Origin: an uncultured Clostridia bacterium
GTDB lineage: Bacteria; Bacillota; Clostridia; Oscillospirales; Acutalibacteraceae
Reading direction: 5' to 3'
Assembly (NCBI GenBank): GCA_947632385.1
Contig: CANRPD010000012.1
Coordinates: 1 to 49,796, forward strand
Length of the DNA: 49,796 nucleotides
In this document: positions 32,282-40,590 of the stretch, piece by piece
How the letters are laid out: each line of letters begins with the position of its first letter
How positions within the stretch are numbered: the stretch's first letter is position 1
Notes under the pieces: model-generated
Seen by the model: the letters and a program-made list of their open reading frames with translations, nothing else
Databases searched by the model: none
Told to the model about the DNA's origin: nothing
Translations under genes and position numbers: made by a program

Positions 32282-34786
32282 TTACAGATACCGGCCGGTG
32301 AGGCTCTCCGGGCAGTCCCGCAGGGCCTGGGGCGGCCCGCAGGCCACGATGCGGCCCCCCAGCTCGCCCCCGCCGGGGCCCAGATCGATGCAGTAATCCG
32401 CGCTGCGGATCACATCCAGGTCGTGCTCGATGACGATCACCGTGGCGCCGCTGTCCGTGAGAGTGCGGAACACCCGCAGCAGCACCGCCACGTCCAGGGG
32501 GTGCAGGCCGATGGTGGGCTCGTCGAACACAAACACCGTGTCCGCCTGGCCCCGGCCCATCTCCCCGGCCAGCTTCAGGCGCTGGGCCTCGCCGCCGGAG
32601 AGACCGGGGGTCTCCTCCCCCAGGGTGAGATAGCCCAGGCCCAGGTCGTGGAGGACCTGCAGCCGGCGGCAGACGTTGGGCAGGTCCTGGCAGGCCGCCA
32701 GGGCCTGGTCCACGCTCATGGCCATGAGCTCCGGCAGAGAGACCGCCGGGCCCCCATGCTTCCCCACCCGCCGGATGCCCTCCGCGGCCTTGGCGTAGCG
32801 GGAGCCCCGGCACTCCGGGCAGGGGATGTCCACATCCGGGAGGAACTGGACATCCAGGCTGATGGAGCCGGTGCCGTCGCACACAGGGCAGCGCAGGCGG
32901 CCGGTGTTGTAGGAAAAATCCCCCGCCTTGTACCCGGCGGCCCGGGCGGCCTCGGTGCGGGCAAAGGCCCGGCGGAGCTCGTCGTGGACGTCGGCGTAGG
33001 TGGCCACGGTGGAGCGGATGTTGATGCCGATGGGGGTGGCGTCGATGAGGCGGACCCGGCGGATGCCCTCCGCCGAGACGGACCGGACGTGGGCCGGGAG
33101 CTTCTCCCCCCGGAGCTGGCTCTCCAGGGCGGGGACCAGGCTCTCCAGCACCAGGGTGGTCTTGCCCGAGCCGGAGACCCCCGTGACGGCGATGAGCCGA
33201 CCCTTGGGGAGGTCCACCTCCAGAGGGGCCACGGTGTGGATGGGGCCGGTGGACAGGCGGATGCGGCCCAGCTGGAAGATCTCCTGGGGCGGGAGGGGCC
33301 GGGGATCGCAGGCGGTGGCCCGGCCGGCCAGGAAGGGGCCGATCTTGGAATGGGGGTCGGCCTGCACCGCGGCAATCTCCCCCTGGGCCAGGAGCTCGCC
33401 CCCGCCGGCGCCGGCGTCGGGGCCCAGCTCGATGAGCCAGTCCGCATGGGCGAGGATCTGCAGGTCGTGGTCCACCAGGATCACGGAGTTGCCGTCCGCC
33501 ACCAGGTCGTCCATCACCCCGGTGACCCCCCGGAGATTGTGGGGATGCAGCCCGATGGAGGGCTCGTCCAGGACATAGAGGACGCCGGTGGTGCGGTTGC
33601 GCACGGCCCGGGCCAGCTGCATCCGCTGGCGCTCGCCGGTGGAGAGGGTGGAGGATCCCCGGTCCAGGGTGAGGTACTCCAGGCCCAGGTCCATCAGGCG
33701 TTGGGCGGCGTGGAGGAAGGATCCGCAGATGCTCTGCGCCATGGGGCGCATCGCCTCCGGCAGCGTGCCGGGGACGCCCTCCACCCAGCGGACCAGCTGG
33801 GCCAGGGGCATTTGGCAGGCTTCGGCCAGGGAGATCCCCCGAAGTTTGGGGGCCCGGGCCTCCGGGGAGAGGCGGCTGCCGCCGCATTCCGGGCAGGGAC
33901 CGGTCTTCAGGAATTTCTCCACCCGCTTCATGCCCTTCTCGTCCTTGACGTGGGAGAGGGCGTTCTCCACGGTGTACACCGCGTTGAAGTAGGTGAAATC
34001 CATCTCCCCGGCGGTGTTGGTCTTCTCGTTGTGGTAGAGCAGGTGGTATTTGTTCGCGGGGCCGTGGAGCACCAGCTCCTTTTCCCGGTCCGTCAGGTCC
34101 CGGAAGGGCACGTCGGTGCGCACGCCCAGGTGGTCCCGGGCGATGTCCTTCATCAGGGACCACATCAGCGTCTGCCAGGGGGCCACCGCCCCCTGGTCGA
34201 TGGTCAGGGAATCGTCGGGGATCAGGGTGGATTCGTCCACGGTGCGCACGGTGCCGGTGCCGTCGCAGTGGCGGCAGGCGCCGGTGGAGTTGAAGGAGAG
34301 CTCCTCTGCGCCGGGGGCGAAAAAGTGCGCCCCGCAGGTGGGACAGACCAGCTCCTTCCCCGCGGCCACCGCCAGAGTGGGCGGCAGGTAGTGCCCATTG
34401 GGGCAGCGGTGGGAGGCCAGGCGGGAGAACATCAGCCGCAGGTTGTTGAGGAGCTCAGTGCCCGTGCCGAAGGTGGAGCGGATGCCGGGGACGCCGGGGC
34501 GCTGCCGCAGAGCCAGGGCCGCCGGGACGTAGAGCACCTGGTCCACCTGGGCCTTCTCCGCCTGGGTCATGCGCCGGCGGGTGTAGGTGGAAAGGGACTC
34601 CAGGTACCGCCGGGAGCCCTCCGCGTAGAGCACGCCCAGGGCCAGAGAGGACTTCCCCGAGCCGGACACCCCGGCGACGCCCACGATGCGCCCCAGGGGC
34701 ACGTCCACGTCGATGTTTTTCAGGTTGTGCACCCGGGCCCCCCGGACTTCGATGTGCCCCGGGGCGGGTCTCTTTCGGTCATCCAT
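32282..34786 (-). CDS. UvrA-like ABC ATPase lacking the UvrB-binding domain
   Basis: An 834-residue paralog of excinuclease subunit UvrA (normally about 940). Two ABC ATPase modules are present, with Walker A sites GVSGSGKSS near residue 35 and GVSGSGKTT near 510. Signature motifs LSTGERQRM and LSGGEAQRL and zinc-binding Cys pairs are also visible. The stretch between the first zinc Cys pair and the FNSTGACRHCDG segment is far shorter than in UvrA, so the UvrB-interaction domain is missing. Such class II UvrA proteins have been linked to tolerance of DNA-acting compounds. ATG at 34786; a MATE gene follows. Confidence 0.88.
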   Translation of the reverse strand: MDDRKRPAPGHIEVRGARVHNLKNIDVDVPLGRIVGVAGVSGSGKSSLALGVLYAEGSRRYLESLSTYTRRRMTQAEKAQVDQVLYVPAALALRQRPGVPGIRSTFGTGTELLNNLRLMFSRLASHRCPNGHYLPPTLAVAAGKELVCPTCGAHFFAPGAEELSFNSTGACRHCDGTGTVRTVDESTLIPDDSLTIDQGAVAPWQTLMWSLMKDIARDHLGVRTDVPFRDLTDREKELVLHGPANKYHLLYHNEKTNTAGEMDFTYFNAVYTVENALSHVKDEKGMKRVEKFLKTGPCPECGGSRLSPEARAPKLRGISLAEACQMPLAQLVRWVEGVPGTLPEAMRPMAQSICGSFLHAAQRLMDLGLEYLTLDRGSSTLSTGERQRMQLARAVRNRTTGVLYVLDEPSIGLHPHNLRGVTGVMDDLVADGNSVILVDHDLQILAHADWLIELGPDAGAGGGELLAQGEIAAVQADPHSKIGPFLAGRATACDPRPLPPQEIFQLGRIRLSTGPIHTVAPLEVDLPKGRLIAVTGVSGSGKTTLVLESLVPALESQLRGEKLPAHVRSVSAEGIRRVRLIDATPIGINIRSTVATYADVHDELRRAFARTEAARAAGYKAGDFSYNTGRLRCPVCDGTGSISLDVQFLPDVDIPCPECRGSRYAKAAEGIRRVGKHGGPAVSLPELMAMSVDQALAACQDLPNVCRRLQVLHDLGLGYLTLGEETPGLSGGEAQRLKLAGEMGRGQADTVFVFDEPTIGLHPLDVAVLLRVFRTLTDSGATVIVIEHDLDVIRSADYCIDLGPGGGELGGRIVACGPPQALRDCPESLTGRYL

Positions 34787-34853
34787 CTTTCCAAACTCCC
34801 TTTCCGGCGCGGCTGCCGCGCCCAGGATCCAAGTGTTCCGTGCATACCCCGTT

Positions 34854-34882
34854 ATTGTACCACCCGGCGGGCTCCGGCGCAA
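34854..34882 (-). promoter_or_regulatory. sigma-A-type promoter of the UvrA-like gene
   Basis: On the minus strand TTGCGC (34877-34882) and TACAAT (34854-34859), 17 bases apart. It probably drives the UvrA-like and MATE genes together. Confidence 0.6.
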
Positions 34883-34983
34883 GCCGAAGGTGGGGCTCTT
34901 CCCGGCAGCGGGGCACAAGACCGGAAAAAAGCGGGTACCGGCCGGCGCCGGTCTCCATCCAAAACAGAGAGGAATGCGACGCA

Positions 34984-35838
34984 GTGAACGGAGAAAAGGC
35001 AAAATACATCCTGGCCGTGGTGCTCTACGGCACCATCGGCATGCTGCTGCACTACATCACCCTGCCCTCCGAGGTGGTGGTGCTGTGCCGGGGCGTCATC
35101 GGAACGGGGACGATCCTCATGGTGATGCTGGCCCGGCGCAGGCCGCCCCGCTGGCGGACGATCCGGCCCCACCTGCCCATTTTGGCGGTCTCCGGGGCGT
35201 GCCTGGGGCTCAACTGGATCTTCCTGTTCGCGGCGTACCGGGCCACCACCGTGGCCGTGGCCAGTCTCTGCAACTACATGGCCCCGGTGCTGGTGATCGC
35301 CGTGTCCCCGGCGGTGTTCGGGGAGCGGCTCACCCGGCGGAAGGCGGGGTGCATCCTGGCGGCGTTTGCGGGGATCGTGCTGGTCTCCGGGGTGCTGGAG
35401 AGCACCGGAGAAGTCCGCCTGGGCGGGATGGCCCTGGGGCTGCTGGCGGCGCTGTGCTTCGTGGGGATCATCCTCTGCAACAAGAAGTGCACGGGGATCG
35501 ACCCCCTGGAAAAGACGGTCTGCCAGCTGGCGGTGTCCGCCTGCGTGGTCCTCCCCTATGTCCTGTGGATGGAGCGGGGCACGGCGCTGACCTGGGGCCT
35601 GCGCTCCATCGTACTGGTGCTGGTGCTGGGCGTGGTCCACACCGGGGTGGCGTACATCCTGTACTTCGGCGCCATGGCCCGGATCCCGGTGGAATCGGTG
35701 GCGCTGCTGGGGTATCTGGAGCCGGTGGTCTCGGTGGTCACCTCCGCGCTGATCCTCCGGGAGCCCATCACGGCCCTGGGCGTGCTGGGGGCGGTGCTGA
35801 TCCTGGGGGCGGCTGCCTACAGCGAGCTGGCCCCCTGA
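34984..35838 (+). CDS. EamA/DMT family transporter
   Basis: A 284-residue protein with ten predicted membrane helices in two EamA repeats. The first repeat shows ATTVAVASLCNYMAPVLVIA and the second IPVESVALLGYLEPVVSVV, the paired Pro-containing segments of drug/metabolite transporters. It uses a GTG start at 34984, preceded by GAGAGGAA. It is divergent from the UvrA-like gene and convergent with the hexosamine-kinase-like gene. Members export amino acids, nucleobases or drugs; the substrate is unknown. Confidence 0.88.
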   Translation: MNGEKAKYILAVVLYGTIGMLLHYITLPSEVVVLCRGVIGTGTILMVMLARRRPPRWRTIRPHLPILAVSGACLGLNWIFLFAAYRATTVAVASLCNYMAPVLVIAVSPAVFGERLTRRKAGCILAAFAGIVLVSGVLESTGEVRLGGMALGLLAALCFVGIILCNKKCTGIDPLEKTVCQLAVSACVVLPYVLWMERGTALTWGLRSIVLVLVLGVVHTGVAYILYFGAMARIPVESVALLGYLEPVVSVVTSALILREPITALGVLGAVLILGAAAYSELAP

Positions 35839-35848
35839 AAGCGCCAAA

Positions 35849-35878
35849 AAAAGCAGGAGCGCCGGGGCTCCCGCTTTT
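35849..35878. terminator. bidirectional terminator between EamA and kinase-like genes
   Basis: AAAAGCAGGAGC (35849-35860) pairs with GCTCCCGCTTTT (35867-35878) with one mismatch; A- and T-runs lie on both sides of the hairpin. Confidence 0.8.
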
Positions 35879-35896
35879 GGACCGGCAGATGACGGC

Positions 35897-36991
35897 TCAC
35901 CGGCCGGCGTACCGGGCGATGATCTGGGCCATCTGGGGACGGTTCTGCTCCATCTCGGCCACCAGCTTGAACTGGTTCCGGGCGCGGTCCAGGTTGTGCT
36001 GGGGATAGGCCACGCGGAAATAGACGTCGCCGTTGAGGTAGTCCGCCAGGAAACGGATGCCCACCTCGTAGGTCATGAGGATGGCCCCGTCCGGCAGGGT
36101 GTCCAGCTCCGTGGGGGTCAGGGCCCGGCCCGCCGCGGAAAGGAACCCCTGGGCAAAGGCCGCAAAGCGCTCCAGGTCAAAATGGACGATGGAGAGGTCG
36201 GTCTCGTCCTCGGCGGCGGTGGTGGCCCCCGCCCGGATGGCGTCGCCGAAATCGAAGGCCGTCAGCCCCGGCATGACCGTATCCAGGTCGATGACGCACA
36301 CGGCCTTGCCGGTGAGGTCGTCCATGAGGATGTTGCTCATCTTCGTGTCGTTGTGGGTGACCCGCAGGGGCAGTTCCCCCTGCTCCAGCAGGCGCATCAG
36401 CGTGCCGCAGCGCTCCTCCCGGGCCTGAGCGAATGCGATCTCCGGCGCCACAGACTTGGCCCGGCCCTTCACGTCCTCCCGGATGGCGGTCTGCAGCTGG
36501 GCGAACCGGACGGGGGTGTTGTGGAAGTCCTGGATGATCTTGTACAGGGTGTCTGCAGGGTAGTCATCCAGCAGCTGCTGGAACCGGCCGAAGGCGCTGC
36601 CGGCCTCCCGGAGCATATCCAGGCTCTGGGCCTCCTCGTGGGAGGACGCCCCGCTGATGAAGGTGGTGCACCGCCAGTAATTGCCCTGGTCGTCCACAAA
36701 ACCGTTAGTGCCGGCCACCGTGGGCCGCACCGTCAGGGTCTCCCGGTCGGGGTCTCCCCCGATGCGCCGCAGCTTGGCCTGCAGGAAGGTCGTGACGGAG
36801 TAGATGTTTTCCATCACGTGCTCCGGAGACGGGAACACGAACCGGTTGACGCGCTGGAGCACGAAGTCCCCCTCGGGGCAGGTGATCTTGAAGGTATCGT
36901 TGATGTGACCGCTTTCCAGCAGCTCTACGCGCTGGGCCGCAAGGCCGAAGGCGTCCAGGATCTGCTGGGTGACCTGAATTCGGGTCTGCAT
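35897..36991 (-). CDS. APH-fold sugar kinase, N-acetylhexosamine 1-kinase (NahK)-like
   Basis: A 364-residue phosphotransferase of the APH/choline-kinase fold. The Brenner-type catalytic segment is LRVTHNDTKMSNILMDD, and the metal Asp lies in CVIDLDTVMPG; DFGDAIRAGATT follows. These match bifidobacterial NahK (about 359 residues), which phosphorylates GlcNAc/GalNAc at C1. The N-terminal LLESGHINDTFKI is the P-loop-like region. Substrate assignment is from resemblance only. It follows the pseudo-kinase gene by 36 bases and probably shares its transcript. The GH20 enzyme in this window could supply hexosamines. Confidence 0.82.
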   Translation of the reverse strand: MQTRIQVTQQILDAFGLAAQRVELLESGHINDTFKITCPEGDFVLQRVNRFVFPSPEHVMENIYSVTTFLQAKLRRIGGDPDRETLTVRPTVAGTNGFVDDQGNYWRCTTFISGASSHEEAQSLDMLREAGSAFGRFQQLLDDYPADTLYKIIQDFHNTPVRFAQLQTAIREDVKGRAKSVAPEIAFAQAREERCGTLMRLLEQGELPLRVTHNDTKMSNILMDDLTGKAVCVIDLDTVMPGLTAFDFGDAIRAGATTAAEDETDLSIVHFDLERFAAFAQGFLSAAGRALTPTELDTLPDGAILMTYEVGIRFLADYLNGDVYFRVAYPQHNLDRARNQFKLVAEMEQNRPQMAQIIARYAGR

Positions 36992-37027
36992 AGGTATCCA
37001 TTCCTCTCTGATTGTTGATGCAACGCG

Positions 37028-38320
37028 TCAGAAACGCAGTTTTGCCTGTAAGATCTGCTCCGTGCCGGAGGCAGAAAGGGTCAGGCTGCCGCTGTGCAGC
37101 CCGATGATCTCCTGGGTCAGCTCCAGGCCGGCCAGGTCTCCCCCGCGGTCGGGCTCCTCAAACAGCTGCCGCCACACCTGGGAAAGGGTCTTGCCCCGGA
37201 CGGAGGACCGGCGCTTTTTGGGGGCCTCGGCGGAATAGACCGCCTCGAAGGCCAGGGAATCGGGAGACGGAAAGGCGGTGAAGCGCACCCGGCGCTCTCC
37301 GGAAAAGGCCGCGGCGTCCCGGCAGGCCCGGGCCAGGATCTCCCGGGTGATGACACAGATCTCGTCGGGGCTCAGGGGGGTGCCGTCCACCACCGCGTTG
37401 CAGGAAAAGGCGATATCGTTCTGCCGGGCAAAGGCCGCCTTCATGGCGATGACCGCGTTGAGCACGGGGTCCGTGTGGAAGGTCTCCAGGGCCGGGGAGC
37501 GCTGCAGGTTCTCCTTGGCGGTGACGATGTACTCCGCGATGCCCCGGGTATCCCCGGCGGTGAGCAGGGTGGCCACGGTGTCCAGGGCATAGCCGCTCTC
37601 CATCCGGGCGGAACGGACCTCCCGCAGGGCGGCATGCAGGTCCGAGATGTTGTCCTGCTCCAGCTCCATCAGCCGGATGCGGGACAGCTGGGCATCGGTG
37701 CGGGCCCGGAACCGGCCCGCGTGGTACACGCTGCGGAAGGAAAACAGCAGCAGGGCGTAGCAAAGGGCGGTCAGCAGCAGGCGCTGGGCGGGGACGTTCC
37801 CCCGGAAGAGGAAGTCCGCCCGGCCGTCCAGGATGAGCCCCAGGACCGCCAGCAGCAGGCACATGCCCACCAGGAAAGCGGAAGCGCCCCGGTCGCTGAA
37901 ATGCCGGAGGGGATGGTACAAAAACAGGACGATCAGCAGCGTCCACAGCAGGAAGAACAGCACCGTGAGGAACCCGCCCAGCCCGCCTGCCACCGAGAAG
38001 GGCAGGGCGTCCAGGAACAGGGGGATGAAGAGCTCCGCCGCCGCGGCATTGACCACCGAGAGCCCCGCCACGAACAGCTGCTGCAGGGGGGGATCCACAA
38101 ACAGGAACAAGCTGCCCAGAAAGAACACCCCGCCGCCCACCAGCCCGGGCAGATAGGGGGCCAGCGGCCCGCCTTTGCCCCGGAGGACCAGGGCCAGCAC
38201 CAGGGCCAGGAGATACAGCCCGCCGCAGCCTGCCGCCGTCACCCAGGACCGAAAGCGGTCCGTCAGCAGCGTCAGGAACATGCCCGCCGTGCACAGCAGC
38301 AAAACAGATGGATGGATCAT
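37028..38320 (-). CDS. sensor-kinase-like membrane protein with degenerate GHKL domain
   Basis: A 430-residue protein with about eight membrane helices in residues 1-200, a dimerisation-type helix and a C-terminal GHKL-like region. The place of the usual RHDxxNH phospho-acceptor is taken by RMESGYA (Met240 in place of His). The N box reads ITREILARACRDAA, without the Asn, and the G box is reduced to LAGLELTQEI. It should therefore neither bind ATP normally nor autophosphorylate. ATG at 38320 follows AGAGGGGG; the longer frame crosses the upstream hairpin region. Directly followed by the hexosamine-kinase-like gene. Confidence 0.75.
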   Translation of the reverse strand: MIHPSVLLLCTAGMFLTLLTDRFRSWVTAAGCGGLYLLALVLALVLRGKGGPLAPYLPGLVGGGVFFLGSLFLFVDPPLQQLFVAGLSVVNAAAAELFIPLFLDALPFSVAGGLGGFLTVLFFLLWTLLIVLFLYHPLRHFSDRGASAFLVGMCLLLAVLGLILDGRADFLFRGNVPAQRLLLTALCYALLLFSFRSVYHAGRFRARTDAQLSRIRLMELEQDNISDLHAALREVRSARMESGYALDTVATLLTAGDTRGIAEYIVTAKENLQRSPALETFHTDPVLNAVIAMKAAFARQNDIAFSCNAVVDGTPLSPDEICVITREILARACRDAAAFSGERRVRFTAFPSPDSLAFEAVYSAEAPKKRRSSVRGKTLSQVWRQLFEEPDRGGDLAGLELTQEIIGLHSGSLTLSASGTEQILQAKLRF

Positions 38321-38417
38321 CCCAATCCCCCTCTTTCTCGTAGAGATCCGGTCAAACGGCGGCGCAGGCCGGCCGAAAAAAACAGGTTCGGGCGCGCAGA
38401 CGCACCGAAACAGGTTT

Positions 38418-38445
38418 ATTATACCAGGATCGCGTTGCGCAGCAA
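38418..38445 (-). promoter_or_regulatory. promoter of the pseudo-kinase gene, overlapping an inverted repeat
   Basis: On the minus strand TATAAT (38418-38423) lies 16 bases after TTGCTG (38440-38445). The -35 box falls inside the hairpin GCGTTGC/GCAACGC at 38432-38448, so the repeat supplies part of the promoter. Confidence 0.55.
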
Positions 38446-38537
38446 CGCAACCCATGCGCTTTTTCCATGAGGAAAAGCGCAACCCTGGTTCAATGTTCTC
38501 CGAAACGGTCCAAATCTTTGATTTGGCCACCGTTTCG
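38423..38537. repeat. compound inverted repeats upstream of the pseudo-kinase
   Basis: ACCAGG/CCTGGT (38423-38428/38484-38489) encloses a 7-bp hairpin with loop GCA (38432-38448) and an 11-bp hairpin with one bulged T (38455-38481). A second, separate hairpin follows: CGAAACGGT and CCAAATC pair with their complements (38501-38537) with a 2-base bulge. The 438-base gap between the pseudo-kinase and the DUF4097 gene holds this and the two promoters; no gene was seen. Confidence 0.7.
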
Positions 38538-38633
38538 TGAGGTCATTATACCATAGTTTTCCGGGAAACACAATCGCTTTTCGGGATTTCTCCCGGCATC
38601 CGGACGAAAAAGCGGGAAACGGGCCAAACCCGA

Positions 38634-38663
38634 TTGACAGCCGAACCGGTTCTATGGTATATT
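38634..38663 (+). promoter_or_regulatory. sigma-A-type promoter of the DUF4097 gene
   Basis: TTGACA at 38634-38639 and TATATT at 38658-38663, 18-base spacer. It would drive the DUF4097, ADP-ribosylglycohydrolase and partner genes. Confidence 0.7.
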
Positions 38664-38758
38664 TGGAGCGGAAAAATCTTCCGGAGGATCCGGTCCGGAG
38701 CGGCTTGCTGCGGCGCTTTTTCGCCCGGGAGCTGTGCCCGGCAAAGGGGGGTACCGGC

Positions 38759-39763
38759 ATGAAAAAATGGATCTGTACAGGCATTGCCTGCCTGCTGGTC
38801 GCGGTGTTTCTGGGCGGCACGGTGTTGATCGGCCAAAACACCGGGAGCTTTGGCCTGCAGGCGCTGCAGGAGGGCGGCCGGGAGGCCCGGGGGGGCTATT
38901 TCACCTACGTCTACACCTGGGACCTGGAGGAGAGCGAGCTGGAGGGCCTGCACATCGACTGGGTGTACGGCCCCGTGGAGATCGAGATCACCGAGGGCAC
39001 CGTGCTGCGGCTGACCGAGCGGGCCAGCCGGGAGCTGGACACCCAGAGCAAGCTGTCCTATTCCTCCTCCGGGGACATTTTGGAGGTCAAATGGGGGGCC
39101 GGGCTGACCCTGCTGGGCCGGCTGGACTCCATGGAAAAGCACCTCACCGTAGAGCTGCCCCGGGTGCTGGCTGAAAACATGACGGAATGCACCTGCCAAA
39201 ACGTCAGCGGAAACATCCGGGCACAGGGCCTGCGGGCCGAGGAGATGCGGATCGCCTCCACCTCGGGGGATCTGCTGCTGGGCGACCTGTCCGCCGAGAC
39301 GGGCAGCTTTTCCTCCGCCAGCGGGGACATCTCCCTGGACGGGGCGACCTGCACAGAGGAGCTGCTCCTGTCCGATCCCTCCGGCGCCATGGAGGTGGAG
39401 CGGATCACCGCACGGAAGCTGACCCTGAAGACCGTCACCGGCAGCGCCCGGTTCGACGGCCGGGCGGCGGTGGTCCAAGGGAGCTCCGTTTCCGGGGACC
39501 TGTCCCTCACCCTGGCGAACAGCCCGGACCAGGTGCAGCTGGAGAACGTCTCCGGCGGCCTGGAGCTGCTGGTGCCCCAAAACGCGGGCTTTACGGCCCG
39601 GCTCACGGCGGTGTCCGGCAAGACCGCTCTGGGCTTTCCGGCCCAGACCCTGCCCGACGACACCCTGCGGGTGGGCTCCGGTGCAGGGGCATTCACACTG
39701 ACCACCGGCTCGGGGGCCATCCGGCTGGGACCGTCCGACGCATCGGGCGCATATACTGAGTAA
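38759..39763 (+). CDS. DUF4097 family exported beta-helix-like protein
   Basis: A 334-residue protein with an N-terminal membrane anchor or signal (MKKWICTGIACLLVAVFLGG). The rest is repetitive beta structure in which short segments such as NVSGNIRAQ, STSGDLLLGD, SASGDISLDG and SVSGDLSLT recur. This S-G-D repeat is typical of DUF4097/putative adhesin proteins, often encoded beside membrane sensor or transport genes and of unknown function. ATG at 38759 follows AAGGGGGG. The next gene begins 17 bases after its stop. Confidence 0.85.
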   Translation: MKKWICTGIACLLVAVFLGGTVLIGQNTGSFGLQALQEGGREARGGYFTYVYTWDLEESELEGLHIDWVYGPVEIEITEGTVLRLTERASRELDTQSKLSYSSSGDILEVKWGAGLTLLGRLDSMEKHLTVELPRVLAENMTECTCQNVSGNIRAQGLRAEEMRIASTSGDLLLGDLSAETGSFSSASGDISLDGATCTEELLLSDPSGAMEVERITARKLTLKTVTGSARFDGRAAVVQGSSVSGDLSLTLANSPDQVQLENVSGGLELLVPQNAGFTARLTAVSGKTALGFPAQTLPDDTLRVGSGAGAFTLTTGSGAIRLGPSDASGAYTE

Positions 39764-39780
39764 CGGCGGGAGGGCTGCCC

Positions 39781-40590
39781 ATGTACGGCGCGATCTTGGG
39801 GGACATCGCCGGCTCCCGGTTCGAGTTCACCCGGCCCAGCGACTTCAACTGGAAGACCGTGGAGCTGTTCGGCGGCATGTGTACCTACACCGATGACACG
39901 GTCCTCACCGTGGCCACAAAATACGCCGTCTTGAACGGTCTCCCCTATGCCAAGGCCTACGGCCTGTTCGGCAGGCGGTACATCCACGTGGGATACGGGA
40001 ACATGTTCCTCAACTGGCTCAACGCCCACAGCGAAAAGGGCTACGGCAGCTACGGCAACGGCTCCGCCATGCGGGTGTGCTTCATCGGGGAGCACTTCGA
40101 CACCCTGGAGCAGGTGGAGCGGGAGGCCGAGGCCAGCAGCCTCTGCACCCACAGCCACCCGGAGGGCATCAAGGCCGCCAAGGCCACGGCGGCGGCGGTC
40201 TATCTGGCCCGCACCGGCGCTTCCAAGCGGGAGATCGCCGGGTATCTGCACAAGACCTACGGCTATGCCGTCCGCAAGCCGCTGGCGTTCTACCGGCCCC
40301 GGGGCAGGTTCGACGTCACCGCCATGGGCACCATGCCCCTGGCCATTCGCTGCTTTTTGGAGTCGGAGGACTGGGAGAGCTGCATCCGCAACGTGTTCAG
40401 CGTGGTGTGCGACACCGACACGGTGGCCTGCATCGCCGGGAGCATGGCGGATGCCTTTTACGGCGGCACGGGCCTGGATGAGGACGCGCTGCTGCAGCGG
40501 TTCCTCATCAAACCAAACGATTTGGGCATTTTCGACACGTTTTTGTATGAGTGGGCGGTGAAGCGCCCACAGGAGGAGGGGTCCTCATGA
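39781..40590 (+). CDS. ADP-ribosylglycohydrolase family protein
   Basis: A 269-residue all-helical hydrolase of the DraG/ARH family, which removes ADP-ribose from protein or nucleic acid. The Mg-binding residues are in place: GAILGDIAGSRFE at the start, YTDDTVLTVA near residue 37, GNGSAMR near 95, and DTDTVACIAGSMADA near 210. The conserved His segment reads THSHPEGIKAA. It overlaps the next gene by four bases (ATGA), so the two products are made together. The ADP-ribosyltransferase it reverses is not obvious, and the partner protein is the first candidate. Confidence 0.9.
   Translation: MYGAILGDIAGSRFEFTRPSDFNWKTVELFGGMCTYTDDTVLTVATKYAVLNGLPYAKAYGLFGRRYIHVGYGNMFLNWLNAHSEKGYGSYGNGSAMRVCFIGEHFDTLEQVEREAEASSLCTHSHPEGIKAAKATAAAVYLARTGASKREIAGYLHKTYGYAVRKPLAFYRPRGRFDVTAMGTMPLAIRCFLESEDWESCIRNVFSVVCDTDTVACIAGSMADAFYGGTGLDEDALLQRFLIKPNDLGIFDTFLYEWAVKRPQEEGSS

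Noticed and set aside
32237..34987. 916-codon plus-strand open frame
   Set aside because: Antisense to the UvrA-like gene, whose ATPase motifs are unmistakable.
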